The translations under genes and the position numbers were made by a program. A DNA stretch of 47,563 bases from IMG/VR virus record IMGVR_UViG_3300037245_000617, positions 1 to 47,563 of that record. One strand, given 5' to 3'. Under the pieces are notes generated by a model. The model had not been told where the DNA came from and made no database searches. It worked only from the letters and a program-made list of their open reading frames with translations. This document shows positions 37,155 to 45,534 of the stretch, one piece after another (within the stretch, counting starts at the first letter, position 1; every line of letters starts with the position of its first letter). The stretch comes from a virus.

Positions 37155-37927
37155 AAGTTCCGATTGAAGTAGTCATCAAAGACGAAGAGATAGCAATTTA
37201 CATTGACCGCAAGATGTTCCTTGGCTGGCTAAGGGATGTACCTGGCGCTCTGGATGGTGAGTCTCCTGTCCCGTGGGATGGTGATAAAACGGTTGAGGAA
37301 ACGCAGGCTGAGGTAGACAAAAGGGCCGAAGAACTCCGCATCGAACATGAGAAAAAACAGGGCTACAAGACAGGCGAAGGGACAACGAAGGAGTTTCCTA
37401 ACCCGGTTCCCCCGGCAGGGACGGACTCCACCGGACCAACTATAGCTGGTGGTGACATCGACGGTGATGACATGTCGGGCGCACATGTCGCTGACAGAGA
37501 CATAGGGGAAGAACCTGACTCCATCAACCTCTTCGACGAAGGCCCCAACGGTATAGGCGGTACACTCCAAGATGATCCCAAGGCGAAGGACAAGATGAAG
37601 GCCATGAAGGACTGGCTGAAGAAGGAGAAGTTTAACTACAAGAACTTCTGTATATACCTCCACCAGTTAAAAGAGGTGGCCGGGTTCAAGCTCTCCAGTC
37701 CGCTCATTGGGCTGACTCAGAAGAAAGAGCCGTCCATGTTTCAGCTTGCCACCAGATATTATAGCTACTGGTTGTCTGCAAAGAATGAAATTCGCAATGA
37801 TTATAAAGAGTTCTTGATTGCACAGCTTGCAGACTTGGGGGTCAAGATAGAGCTAGTAAAGGAAGTTCTCGACGGTGAAGAGATTGACCCGAAGAACCTT
37901 CCCAAGGGAGTTGAGGTGGCTACATGA
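37151..37927 (+). CDS. Hypothetical protein, possible recombination accessory
   Basis: A 258-residue protein: an alpha/beta N-terminus (1-85), a Gly/Asp/Pro-rich disordered middle (about 90-140) and a helical C-terminal domain (about 145-250, with DWLKKEKFNYKNFCIYLHQL). It follows the Cas4-like gene, so a recombination or repair role is possible. No family recognised. Confidence 0.55.
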   Translation: MKVPIEVVIKDEEIAIYIDRKMFLGWLRDVPGALDGESPVPWDGDKTVEETQAEVDKRAEELRIEHEKKQGYKTGEGTTKEFPNPVPPAGTDSTGPTIAGGDIDGDDMSGAHVADRDIGEEPDSINLFDEGPNGIGGTLQDDPKAKDKMKAMKDWLKKEKFNYKNFCIYLHQLKEVAGFKLSSPLIGLTQKKEPSMFQLATRYYSYWLSAKNEIRNDYKEFLIAQLADLGVKIELVKEVLDGEEIDPKNLPKGVEVAT

Positions 37928-37949
37928 TAGCAACCAAGAATTTTAATCC

Positions 37950-37978
37950 TTGACATTTATGGTTAGCTGTGATATAAG
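37950..37978 (+). promoter_or_regulatory. Internal sigma70-type promoter
   Basis: TTGACA (37950-37955) and TATAAG (37973-37978) are 17 bp apart in one of the few real gaps of this operon. It is without the shared 14-mer, so it may act under other conditions. It precedes the 38013 gene. Confidence 0.7.
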
Positions 37979-38012
37979 AAGAATAACAGTTAATCTTAAC
38001 CAAGGAGGACAC

Positions 38013-38321
38013 ATGGCGAAGGAAATGAAGCCCCATCCTGGGGGATACGCAAAGAAGGTGATCAGAGAGGGTATTTGTTCAAGCTGCCTGACCAATCCGA
38101 TAGCTAAGGGCAACTACTTCCTCTGTACCTGGTGCTACACCGATCCTTATAACTTCGAGGACCGGGTGGACCCACACAAAATCACCGAAGAGGACGCTTG
38201 TGAGCTTATCGTGAGGGTAACAATCATGGAAAGGATTCCACCAACACCTGTAACACACTTCTCATGTGATGACTACTCGCAGGAGCAGCTTCAGGCCATA
38301 ATTAATGGAGGTACACAGTGA
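38013..38321 (+). CDS. Zinc-ribbon hypothetical protein
   Basis: A 102-residue protein starting MAKEMKPHPGGYAKKV at ATG 38013 behind AAGGAGG. CSSC and CTWC, 18 residues apart, form a zinc ribbon. A helical C-terminus follows. It is the first gene after the internal promoter. Confidence 0.65.
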   Translation: MAKEMKPHPGGYAKKVIREGICSSCLTNPIAKGNYFLCTWCYTDPYNFEDRVDPHKITEEDACELIVRVTIMERIPPTPVTHFSCDDYSQEQLQAIINGGTQ

Positions 38322-38626
38322 ACACCTATATGGTTCACATGCTGGAACGAGCGAGAGAAGTTCACAAGATAAACAACGGAGAGACATGCAGAGACAGTCT
38401 TGTGAAGTGTCCTTTCTGCATTGCCGACGAAGACGAGCAGTGGTTCAAGACGGAGACTTTTGGCTTCAAGCCACCCAAGGTGAGGCCGAAGAGGTCACCC
38501 GCCCCACACTGTGCGAACTGCCCCTTACTGTCCCTGTTCAACGTGGACGTACAGACGCTCATGGACGACTGTGTCAAGTTGGGTCATTTTGCGCTAAAGG
38601 TTCTGGAGGAAAGACTAGATGATTAA
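38318..38626 (+). CDS. Cys-containing hypothetical protein
   Basis: A 102-residue protein starting at GTG 38318, 6 bases after GGAGG. CPFC and CANC, about 35 residues apart, suggest a zinc site. GTGA couples it to the upstream stop. No family recognised. Confidence 0.6.
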   Translation: MNTYMVHMLERAREVHKINNGETCRDSLVKCPFCIADEDEQWFKTETFGFKPPKVRPKRSPAPHCANCPLLSLFNVDVQTLMDDCVKLGHFALKVLEERLDD

Positions 38627-38765
38627 GAAAGTAGGAATTATGCTGGCTGAGACTCTAGCCTCTTTTATTGGGCTGGTAGGAGTAATTCTTTTTTTTGGTG
38701 GTTTGCTTATATGCAAGTTGGCAGTAAGCATCTACACAGCATTGGAGGATGCAAATGACAGCTAA
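38619..38765 (+). CDS. Single-span membrane mini-protein
   Basis: A 48-residue ORF (MIKKVGIMLAETLASFIGLV...) starting at ATG 38619, with one long hydrophobic helix (about 8-38). GGAGG lies upstream, and it overlaps both neighbours. Confidence 0.6.
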   Translation: MIKKVGIMLAETLASFIGLVGVILFFGGLLICKLAVSIYTALEDANDS

Positions 38766-38928
38766 GAGAATTGAGGTGCATTTAAGTAAGGAAGAGGTGT
38801 CGGTTGACCAAGTAATCGAAGCCTTTGGCAGGAAGTTCTTTTTCCGCTCCATCATCAGTACGGACATCATGAGTAAGGATGTCGTAGCGGTTTATCTTCC
38901 AAAGGAAGAAGACAAGGAGGTGGATTAA
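38755..38928 (+). CDS. Small acidic hypothetical protein
   Basis: A 57-residue ORF (MTAKRIEVHLSKEEVSVDQV...) starting at ATG 38755 behind GGAGG. It looks like a small beta-alpha-beta fold. TAATG couples it to the next gene. Confidence 0.6.
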   Translation: MTAKRIEVHLSKEEVSVDQVIEAFGRKFFFRSIISTDIMSKDVVAVYLPKEEDKEVD

Positions 38929-39176
38929 TGGATCACTTACAGGCTTGTGGGCATTGCCCTTACATTATTCCAGACTTCGTGGAGTCCGTGAACACCGCAT
39001 GTACTGTCTACACAGACCTCTCCTGGGTCAACCGCAGGGGTGGGTGTCCGATGTTTCCTGAGAGGGACTTACCTGAGGCCATGAAAAAGAGGGTAGGTCA
39101 GCAGAAACAGAAACACAACGACAAGTCCTACCACAGCAAGAACGATGGGAAGAGGAAGTACAAATATGAAGTATAG
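38928..39176 (+). CDS. Cys-containing hypothetical protein
   Basis: An 82-residue protein with CGHCPY, a later CTVY and GGCPMFPE, probably metal-binding, then a very basic His/Lys tail (KRVGQQKQKHNDKSYHSKND). It directly precedes the recombinase gene. No family recognised. Confidence 0.6.
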   Translation: MDHLQACGHCPYIIPDFVESVNTACTVYTDLSWVNRRGGCPMFPERDLPEAMKKRVGQQKQKHNDKSYHSKNDGKRKYKYEV

Positions 39177-39204
39177 AGGAAAGATTAATAGGGAGGAATA
39201 CCGC

Positions 39205-40401
39205 ATGGCACAAGATATAGGTGGTATCTATACAGACGACAAGTGTCCGATATGTGAGCGGAATTACGTTGATGACGGCATAGCGTTCCTTCTTTGTCCC
39301 GCCCATCCATCTTATATAGCGTCTAGGTTTAAGGTGAAAATCCGTGGCACGACGGCCCGTTTCTGGGATTACTACATTGCCAAGAGATACCTAGAGTCCA
39401 TGAGAAAGTCTGTGGCTGACGGGACCTTTGATAGGCCGAAGTTGAAGACCATTGGTCATGTGCAAGACGCATTTCTTGAGTGGAAGGAGGACTTGGTGAA
39501 GATGGGCAAGCTTCAGCTTCAGTCAGTCAACACCTACCGCAATCGGCTGAACAGGATAGTACATGTCCTGGGGGTGGCTAAGGATGCTTCATCGGTCAGA
39601 TACAGGCACGTCCATGAGTTTCTATACAAGGGCGGGTTCTCTCCTAAGAGTACCTATGATTCATATACAGTCTTCAAGGAGATGTATGAGTGGGCCTTCG
39701 ACATGGGCGATCTAACTGCCAAACCCAAATGGCCCCCGTTTGACTTTAGCCTCGAACACGACATGAAGAGGCGCAAGACAGTTGATAAGGAAACTCAGGC
39801 CAGAATACTCCATACGATGTACCTGGCAGAGTGGGATATACGCCCTCGTCTCTACCTGGGGGTACGCTTCCTAGCAACCTACATTAATTTGCGTCCCAAG
39901 GAGCTTCTAGGGGTCACTGAGAGGGACTTTAACAGACAGGAGGGGTACATTGTTATCAGAGAACACAAAACAAGCAGAAGACCAAAAATCGTCAGGCTTA
40001 CTCAGCAAGATATTAGTCTTCTCAAGGAACTCCCAAGAGGTATGTCTCATTTGCCGCTCTTCAGGCATGATGTTCCGTGCGGAGGAATTAAGGCCGGGGA
40101 CGGCTTCGGACAAGCCGCTTTCTACCGTGCCTGGAAACGAGCTTGTGGAAAACTTGGAATCAAAGACGTGGACCTGTATGGTGGCACCAGGCACTCCAGC
40201 GCAGTTGCACTATACAAAGATGCAGGAGTTTCTCCCGAAGAGATTCAGAAGGCCACTGGTCACAAAAGTAGCGTTGCGTTTACGAGATATTTTAAGCTGG
40301 ACCTAGACGATGTCTTGGAGATTCACGCTCTGGCTGGACCACCGGAGCCAGTAGGGAGAGACTTCAGATACAAACAGGAAGACAAGAGTGCGGGGTGGTG
40401 A
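39205..40401 (+). CDS. int: Tyrosine recombinase / integrase with N-terminal zinc motif
   Basis: A 398-residue protein starting MAQDIGGIYTDDK at ATG 39205 behind GGGAGG; ATG 39166 is an option. An N-terminal CPICERN...CPAH motif comes first, then a SAM-like core-binding domain (about 70-175), then the catalytic domain. The latter has Arg in INLRPKELLG, Lys in EHKTSRRPK, GGTRHSSA in place of the usual HxLRH, GHKSS and the nucleophile Tyr in FTRYF. It probably integrates the phage or resolves DNA. The first box II His is replaced, as in a subset of the family. Confidence 0.85.
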   Translation: MAQDIGGIYTDDKCPICERNYVDDGIAFLLCPAHPSYIASRFKVKIRGTTARFWDYYIAKRYLESMRKSVADGTFDRPKLKTIGHVQDAFLEWKEDLVKMGKLQLQSVNTYRNRLNRIVHVLGVAKDASSVRYRHVHEFLYKGGFSPKSTYDSYTVFKEMYEWAFDMGDLTAKPKWPPFDFSLEHDMKRRKTVDKETQARILHTMYLAEWDIRPRLYLGVRFLATYINLRPKELLGVTERDFNRQEGYIVIREHKTSRRPKIVRLTQQDISLLKELPRGMSHLPLFRHDVPCGGIKAGDGFGQAAFYRAWKRACGKLGIKDVDLYGGTRHSSAVALYKDAGVSPEEIQKATGHKSSVAFTRYFKLDLDDVLEIHALAGPPEPVGRDFRYKQEDKSAGW

Positions 40402-40402
40402 G

Positions 40403-40660
40403 ATGTACGGTAGAGTAATCCAAGTCATCCAGTGTCGAGGCTGTCACCTGAAAAACACTTATCCTCTGTGTGGTGCGTGTGATCTAAAGGCTGAGATTGA
40501 CAGAGTTGATACGGTGACCACGAATCATTTTCACAGGAACCTATTCTCTATATCACCGTTATGGAAGGAGAAAGAGCATGAGTCAAGATGGAGGGAAGAA
40601 GTTAGCAACGAAACAGCACCCAAAGGGCAGACTATCCGGATACCATTACTTTATGGATAG
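40403..40660 (+). CDS. Zinc-motif hypothetical protein
   Basis: An 85-residue protein starting MYGRVIQVIQCRGCHLKN at ATG 40403. CRGC and CGAC suggest a zinc ribbon at the N-terminus. The second half overlaps the next gene by 83 bases. The ribosome site is weak, so the start or extent may differ. Confidence 0.5.
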   Translation: MYGRVIQVIQCRGCHLKNTYPLCGACDLKAEIDRVDTVTTNHFHRNLFSISPLWKEKEHESRWREEVSNETAPKGQTIRIPLLYG

Positions 40661-40832
40661 GCTGAGGTCAGAGGGTGAACTCTACTTTTACTGCTCCTGT
40701 GACCGATCCGCAAAGGTCGAGGAAAAAATGCCCTTGACAATGAGGTGTTTCTGTGGTAAGCTCATGATTGTAATGGACGAGCTTGATCTGCCTTTCATAC
40801 CAGAGGCTACTCTAAAACTGGGGGTAATATGA
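40578..40832 (+). CDS. Zinc-ribbon hypothetical protein
   Basis: An 84-residue protein starting at ATG 40578 behind AAGGAG. Basic N-terminus, then a CSC/CFC ribbon (YFYCSCDRSAK; RCFCGKLM). GTGA/ATGA-like overlap couples it to the RlaP-like gene. Function unknown. Confidence 0.6.
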   Translation: MSQDGGKKLATKQHPKGRLSGYHYFMDRLRSEGELYFYCSCDRSAKVEEKMPLTMRCFCGKLMIVMDELDLPFIPEATLKLGVI

Positions 40833-41860
40833 ACGTCATAGTCGAGATGAAGTTTGGGAGCCACCTTTATGGGACGGACACTCCGGAATCGGATCATGAC
40901 TTCAAAGGTGTGTTCCTTCCAGAGGCTGAAAGTCTCATACTGGGGCCAGCTTTTAAGGGGTCCTATGCCAAGAGCATCAATACCAATACCAATGCCTCGG
41001 ACGGGAAGAACACCAGCCAGGATGTGGACCGGGAGTTCTACTCACTCCACTACTTCCTGAAGTTAGCTCTTGAGGGCCAAACAGTTGCCCTGGACATGCT
41101 CCACGCCCCGCAATCGGCTATTTTAAAGAGTAGTCACCTGTGGGATGTACTGGTGGAGCAGCGATCCAGGTTTTACACCAAGAACCTGAAGACTTTCATT
41201 GGGTACGCTCGTAGGCAGGCTGCTAAGTACGGTATTAAGGGTAGCCGCCTAGCTGAGGTCCGGATGGTTGCCAGGTTTCTTGAGAAAACCATGCACAGGA
41301 CCAAGTGGAACGAAGACCTGAAACTCCGTGATGTGTGGGACTGGCTACCGAAGGGTGAGCATATCTACTTCCACTCTGGTGCCAGCGACAAGCAGGACAG
41401 TATGTCCCTAAAGATGTACGAGGTGGTCGGGAAGAAGTTTCAGGAGACTGCCAGAATCAGCTACGTCCTCCCGATCCTGCTCCGCTTCATAACTGAGTAC
41501 GGACTGAGGGCGCAGAAGGCTGAACAAAACGAGGGAGTTGACTGGAAGGCTCTGAGTCACGCTCTAAGGGCTGCGTATCAGATCAAGGAACTGTTCCTTG
41601 ACGGTACTATGACCTTGCCCCTGCCACAAGCTGGCCTCATATTGGCTGTGAAACAGGGTAGGATAGGCTTCAAGTCAGTACAGGCAGAACTGGAACAAAC
41701 CATGTCTGAGGTTGAGGAACTGGCTCTCAGGTCTGAGTTACCTGAAAAGGCCGACCACAAGTTTGTCAGGCACCTTCTCCTGTACGCCTACGACCTTCTT
41801 CCGGACGGTAGTAAGATAAATTCACTTCATGAGGCCAAATTGCTCAGAGAGGGGTTCTAG
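40829..41860 (+). CDS. RlaP-like nucleotidyltransferase (RNA repair)
   Basis: A 343-residue protein of the DNA polymerase beta superfamily. The N-terminus has FGSHLYGTDTPESDHDFKGV: Gly10-Ser11 and the metal-binding Asp22-x-Asp24. The helical C-terminal part fits the predicted nucleotidyltransferases found beside RNA ligases (RlaP, PF10127-type). They are thought to act on RNA ends in repair. An RNA ligase lies 1.2 kb downstream in the same operon, which supports the call. The exact reaction is not established. Confidence 0.75.
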   Translation: MNVIVEMKFGSHLYGTDTPESDHDFKGVFLPEAESLILGPAFKGSYAKSINTNTNASDGKNTSQDVDREFYSLHYFLKLALEGQTVALDMLHAPQSAILKSSHLWDVLVEQRSRFYTKNLKTFIGYARRQAAKYGIKGSRLAEVRMVARFLEKTMHRTKWNEDLKLRDVWDWLPKGEHIYFHSGASDKQDSMSLKMYEVVGKKFQETARISYVLPILLRFITEYGLRAQKAEQNEGVDWKALSHALRAAYQIKELFLDGTMTLPLPQAGLILAVKQGRIGFKSVQAELEQTMSEVEELALRSELPEKADHKFVRHLLLYAYDLLPDGSKINSLHEAKLLREGF

Positions 41861-42009
41861 TGTATACTGATTATGGGTTTTGGGCTTACGTTGGTGAGAT
41901 CATGAGGTTCATGCTTGCTATCGCTTGGATTGCAGGCGCTGCTGTACTTGCGGTTCACCTCTTACGATACACCATAAAGGTGTATGAGAAGGTGAGATGG
42001 TGGAAATGA
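41860..42009 (+). CDS. Single-span membrane mini-protein
   Basis: A 49-residue ORF starting at GTG 41860, which shares a base with the previous stop; GAGAGGGG lies upstream. One membrane helix (FMLAIAWIAGAAVLAVHLL) with a basic end. It separates the RlaP-like gene from the rest of the RNA repair set. Confidence 0.5.
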   Translation: MYTDYGFWAYVGEIMRFMLAIAWIAGAAVLAVHLLRYTIKVYEKVRWWK

Positions 42010-42185
42010 TAAGAGAATGGTGGGTTAGGGCGGTAGCAAGAAAGACGGGGCATCCCTCAAAGGTTGGTCCGTTTAAGTACGCTGTCCTGGCGGGAGAGTA
42101 TGCAGACAAATACCGACATGCCAACGACTGGAAGGTTGTCATGGTTGCCAGCACCATACGGAACATCATACCTGACGAAAAATAA
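42006..42185 (+). CDS. Small basic hypothetical protein
   Basis: A 59-residue protein (MIREWWVRAVARKTGHPSKV...) starting at ATG 42006 in an ATGA overlap; ATG 41997 would add three residues. Arg/Lys-rich and helical. No family recognised. Confidence 0.55.
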   Translation: MIREWWVRAVARKTGHPSKVGPFKYAVLAGEYADKYRHANDWKVVMVASTIRNIIPDEK

Positions 42186-42196
42186 CGGAGGGTCAA

Positions 42197-42571
42197 ATGA
42201 GGATAACCAAGCCGGGAGAGATCACGGATGACAGCAAGAAGATACTGAAGGAAGAACTCCGTGCTGGCTGCATGAGCCTGAGGTGTCAGTCAATGTACCA
42301 CGCCCCCGGCCAGAGGGTTGGGATGTTCCCAAAGGCCAACTTCGGCCTGTGTGGTGATTGCGGTCACTTCAGCTTCATAGCCACCCAGTACCGGATTAAG
42401 CTTGCCGTCTGCGACCAGTATGACGAATCATTTGTAATACGTTTGTCAGAAGACGAGCCAGTCTCCGAATGTTCTAGTTACTATACCAAGGGTGAGCAGG
42501 ATGCCCATGACTTCTCCAAGAACGCATGGCTCCTTGACCCTGAGACAAAGCAGAAGGTTGGAATAATATGA
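42197..42571 (+). CDS. Cys-rich hypothetical protein
   Basis: A 124-residue protein with CMSLRC, CGDCGH and a later C-D and C-S pair, enough for one or two zinc sites. GGAGGG precedes the ATG. It is coupled to the HD gene by ATGA. Its place inside the RNA repair block may be meaningful, but no function is known. Confidence 0.6.
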   Translation: MRITKPGEITDDSKKILKEELRAGCMSLRCQSMYHAPGQRVGMFPKANFGLCGDCGHFSFIATQYRIKLAVCDQYDESFVIRLSEDEPVSECSSYYTKGEQDAHDFSKNAWLLDPETKQKVGII

Positions 42572-43059
42572 TTTTCACCGAAGACACAATGACTGACATA
42601 TTCTATATTCTGGAACTTAGTATAGGTGTTCCCCAGATGGAGGAACATCATCCAGAAGGTGATGTCTTTAATCACCTGATGCAGACGTATTTCTGGGGTC
42701 TGAGAGAGTCTAGCGACACTGACCTGATCCTGGCTGCGCTTCTCCACGACGTTGGGAAAGCCTGCTTAGAGCTTGACCATGTTACTCAGAGTGTCGAGAT
42801 GATCAGGCCGTATGTAAGCCCCAAGACAGAGTGGCTAGTCTCACAGCACATGAGGGTTTGGGCGCTGATAAAGGGTGATATGAGACGGCCCGGTAAGGTT
42901 AAGACGCTGGCATCTCACGTCTGGTTTGCTGACCTGGTCCTGCTGGCTAGGTGGGATCACATGGCCCGTAATCCCAGGAAGAAAGTCACTTATGATAAGG
43001 ATAGGATTATGGATCAACTTAACAGAAGAGGAATGGAGAATTACAAATGGCAGAAGTAA
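42568..43059 (+). CDS. HD-domain phosphohydrolase
   Basis: A 163-residue protein with FNHLMQT (His36), ALLHDVGK (His60-Asp61) and later acidic and His residues (WFADLVLLARWDH), the metal site of the HD superfamily. The core resembles the HD domain fused to bacterial CCA-adding enzymes, which removes 2',3'-cyclic phosphate. In this block, between RlaP-like and RNA ligase genes, an end-healing role on RNA is a reasonable inference. It overlaps the ligase by 13 bases. Confidence 0.7.
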   Translation: MIFTEDTMTDIFYILELSIGVPQMEEHHPEGDVFNHLMQTYFWGLRESSDTDLILAALLHDVGKACLELDHVTQSVEMIRPYVSPKTEWLVSQHMRVWALIKGDMRRPGKVKTLASHVWFADLVLLARWDHMARNPRKKVTYDKDRIMDQLNRRGMENYKWQK

Positions 43060-44171
43060 AGGTGACGATTGAGAAGATACGGAAAGTTATGCACCACCCC
43101 AACGCTGACAGGCTGGACCTGGTCACGGTACGGGGATGGCAAGTGATAGTTGGCAGGGATCAGTATAAGGAAGGTGACCTGTGCATCTACGTCCCTATTG
43201 ATTCTGTCCTCCCAGTTGACCTGGCCCATGACTGGGATGTAGCCAAATACCTCAAGGATAATATGAGGATCAGGACCCTGAAACTCCGTGGCAGTGTGAG
43301 TCAGGGGCTAGTGGTGGCGCTTGGTAATAGCTCTGTTGCCATAGAGGGTGATAACGTGACTGACCTCCTTGGTATCAAGAAGTGGGAGCCTAAGGGCAAA
43401 CCTGGCGGGGGCATGTCGACCAATGCCAATAATCCGGAGAAGACCACTCCGTGGTTTCCAAGATACACTTCCATCGACCACCTCAACAACAATCCGATGG
43501 CCTTCGAGGACGATGACTGGGTGGTGGTTAATGAGAAACGGCACGGGACCAACGGCAGGATGGGATATGTGCGAATCGCCAGAAAGTCTCTCGTACAGAG
43601 GCTCTTAGAGTTTGTTCATGGGTTGAAACGTGGGCTAGGGTGGAAGCATTGTCACTACACGGCTGCTGGCAGATACCTCCACGTCGGGAGCCACAACGTG
43701 ATCAGGAAATACCATCCCCAGGACCTTTACTGGAAGGCGGCTCTGACACTTCAGCTTCAGATGAAAGCCAAGGTTCCCATGGACTATGTGTTCTTCTATG
43801 AGATCAGTGGACCGGGCGTTCAGACCGGGTTCGATTACGGAGTGGAAGAGGGAGACGGCTTCATCGCTGAGATCATCGACATCTATGATACCGTGACCGG
43901 GAAGTACCTGAGTTCATCTGAGGTATCGAATCTTTGCTTCCGCTACGGCCTACCTGAGGCTCCTGCGATGTGTGCTGGTCAGTGGCGCATGGTGAAAGAC
44001 ACCTACGAGAGCTATGCCGACGGCAAAGCCACGGGCGCTGACCACATAAGAGAGGGAGTGGTACTGAAGAAGATGGGGGAAGGTAACCGTAAGATATTTA
44101 AGTTCCTCAGCCCTGACTACCTGATACACCAGGGCAAACAGAAACAGGAGGATGCAACGGAATGGCACTAA
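43047..44171 (+). CDS. RNA ligase, DRB0094/Rnl2-like
   Basis: A 374-residue protein. The N-terminal OB-like part (about 1-110) has MHHPNADRLDLVTVRGWQV and GLVVALGN, as in the Deinococcus DRB0094 type of ligase. The nucleotidyltransferase core carries motif I VVVNEKRHGTNGR (Lys164 adenylated), FFYEISGPG, REGVVLKK (motif IV) and RKIFKFLS (motif V). It should seal RNA ends using ATP. It belongs with the neighbouring RlaP-like, HD and kinase genes. Confidence 0.82.
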   Translation: MAEVKVTIEKIRKVMHHPNADRLDLVTVRGWQVIVGRDQYKEGDLCIYVPIDSVLPVDLAHDWDVAKYLKDNMRIRTLKLRGSVSQGLVVALGNSSVAIEGDNVTDLLGIKKWEPKGKPGGGMSTNANNPEKTTPWFPRYTSIDHLNNNPMAFEDDDWVVVNEKRHGTNGRMGYVRIARKSLVQRLLEFVHGLKRGLGWKHCHYTAAGRYLHVGSHNVIRKYHPQDLYWKAALTLQLQMKAKVPMDYVFFYEISGPGVQTGFDYGVEEGDGFIAEIIDIYDTVTGKYLSSSEVSNLCFRYGLPEAPAMCAGQWRMVKDTYESYADGKATGADHIREGVVLKKMGEGNRKIFKFLSPDYLIHQGKQKQEDATEWH

Positions 44172-44905
44172 AAATAAAGGAAGCAGCACTAAGGTATCTG
44201 GAACTGGGGTTTAACGTGATGCCGCTACACAATCAGACCAAGATACCCCACGTTGAGTGGACCATCTATCAGACTGAGAGGGTGGAGCCACATGAGATTG
44301 ACTCCTGGTGGATGGAGTGGCCCACGGCTAATGTTGGGATCATTACAGGCAAAATATCCAACCTACTGGTGTTCGACGTTGATTCTCATGACGCTAGGAA
44401 CTTCGTAAAGGGTAGGGGTATTCCCACTACCCCCATAGCCGAAACAGCAAAGGGTGTGCATATTTACCTACAATACCCTCCTGTTTTAGTAGGGAATCAA
44501 TCTGATGCAAAACTCGGACTGGATATTCGAGGTGAGGGCGGTTACGTCGTTGCCCCGCCAAGCATGCACGAAACTGGCGTTCTTTACGAATGGACCAAGT
44601 GGCACCCGTGGAACACGGACGTAGCCTTGATGAACCAGTGGATGGTTGACTACTGCACCGACAAGCAGAACGGTGAACAGCGAGAGAAAGGTTGGCAGAT
44701 GGAGATACTTGAGGGCGTTGGTTCAGGTGGTCGGAACAATGCTGCAGCTAGTTTGGCAGGACGTTTCTTTAATAAGGACTTATCAGTACCTGAGATCACT
44801 GAAATTTTACTCATGTGGAACGAGAGGAACGATCCACCTCTGCCTGAGAGTGAGATCATCAGGACAGTGTCGAGCATGGGTAGTAGACACAGGAGGAACG
44901 GATAA
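44162..44905 (+). CDS. Primase-polymerase (prim-pol), short form
   Basis: A 247-residue protein with the bifunctional primase/polymerase N-terminal fold (about 1-165). It shows ANVGIITGKISNLLVFDVDS (the DxD metal site), AKGVHIYLQYP (His) and GLDIRGEGGYVVAPPS. The C-terminal 60 residues (RNNAAASLAGRFF; SEIIRTVSSMGSRH) fit a PriCT-type tail. It likely makes primers for phage DNA replication. It lacks a fused helicase; the DnaB-like helicase is encoded at 33771-35210. Confidence 0.82.
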   Translation: MALKIKEAALRYLELGFNVMPLHNQTKIPHVEWTIYQTERVEPHEIDSWWMEWPTANVGIITGKISNLLVFDVDSHDARNFVKGRGIPTTPIAETAKGVHIYLQYPPVLVGNQSDAKLGLDIRGEGGYVVAPPSMHETGVLYEWTKWHPWNTDVALMNQWMVDYCTDKQNGEQREKGWQMEILEGVGSGGRNNAAASLAGRFFNKDLSVPEITEILLMWNERNDPPLPESEIIRTVSSMGSRHRRNG

Positions 44906-45534
44906 TGAGAGTATTATTAGACATGGACGAGACTTTGGTTAACCTGGTCGATCCTTGGCTGGCCTTACTTAATGAGGAAGCTGAGACTGACTTCAGTAGG
45001 CACGACACAACGTGCTACTCCGTGGAGAAGTCCTTCGAGGGCAAGCTCTCAATGGATGAAGTGTTCAGGCCATTCGATACACCGGGCTTCTGGTCGGGAC
45101 TTCCACCGTTTCCTGGGGCAATAGAGTTCGTACAGAGGCTCTATGACAATGATTTTGACATCTATATCGCTACCATACCCGCCCTTGGCTCCGTCTGCCA
45201 CTACGAGAAAGAGCAGTGGGTCACGGAACATCTTCCATTCATTGGCCGGGAGCGCCTGGTGTTTTGTCATCACAAGTTCATCCTCAAAGCTGAGGCCCTG
45301 TTAGATGACAACCCAAAGTACCTATCTAGCTTTCAGGGTAAGCGTTTATTATTTGATAAGCCCTGGAACCAGGATGATCAGTTAGACAAGGAAGGATACA
45401 ATCCTAAATGGTTCATAAGGATATACGACTACGCTGGTGCATTCAACTTCCTGATGCAACTGGAACTACCCTTTGACACAAGGAGTGCTTATGCGTACCC
45501 TAATACTGACAGTCGGCCTACCACGGTCAGGTAA
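44905..45534 (+). CDS. 5'(3')-deoxyribonucleotidase, HAD family
   Basis: A 209-residue protein with LLDMDETLVNL (nucleophile Asp6 and acid Asp8), a middle Thr/Ser region (IYIATIPALGS), conserved Lys and ALLDDNPKYL, matching NT5C-type enzymes that remove phosphate from deoxynucleotides. It may tune dNTP pools during infection; in this operon it could also trim RNA phosphates. Its ATG overlaps the previous stop (TAATG). Confidence 0.78.
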   Translation: MRVLLDMDETLVNLVDPWLALLNEEAETDFSRHDTTCYSVEKSFEGKLSMDEVFRPFDTPGFWSGLPPFPGAIEFVQRLYDNDFDIYIATIPALGSVCHYEKEQWVTEHLPFIGRERLVFCHHKFILKAEALLDDNPKYLSSFQGKRLLFDKPWNQDDQLDKEGYNPKWFIRIYDYAGAFNFLMQLELPFDTRSAYAYPNTDSRPTTVR

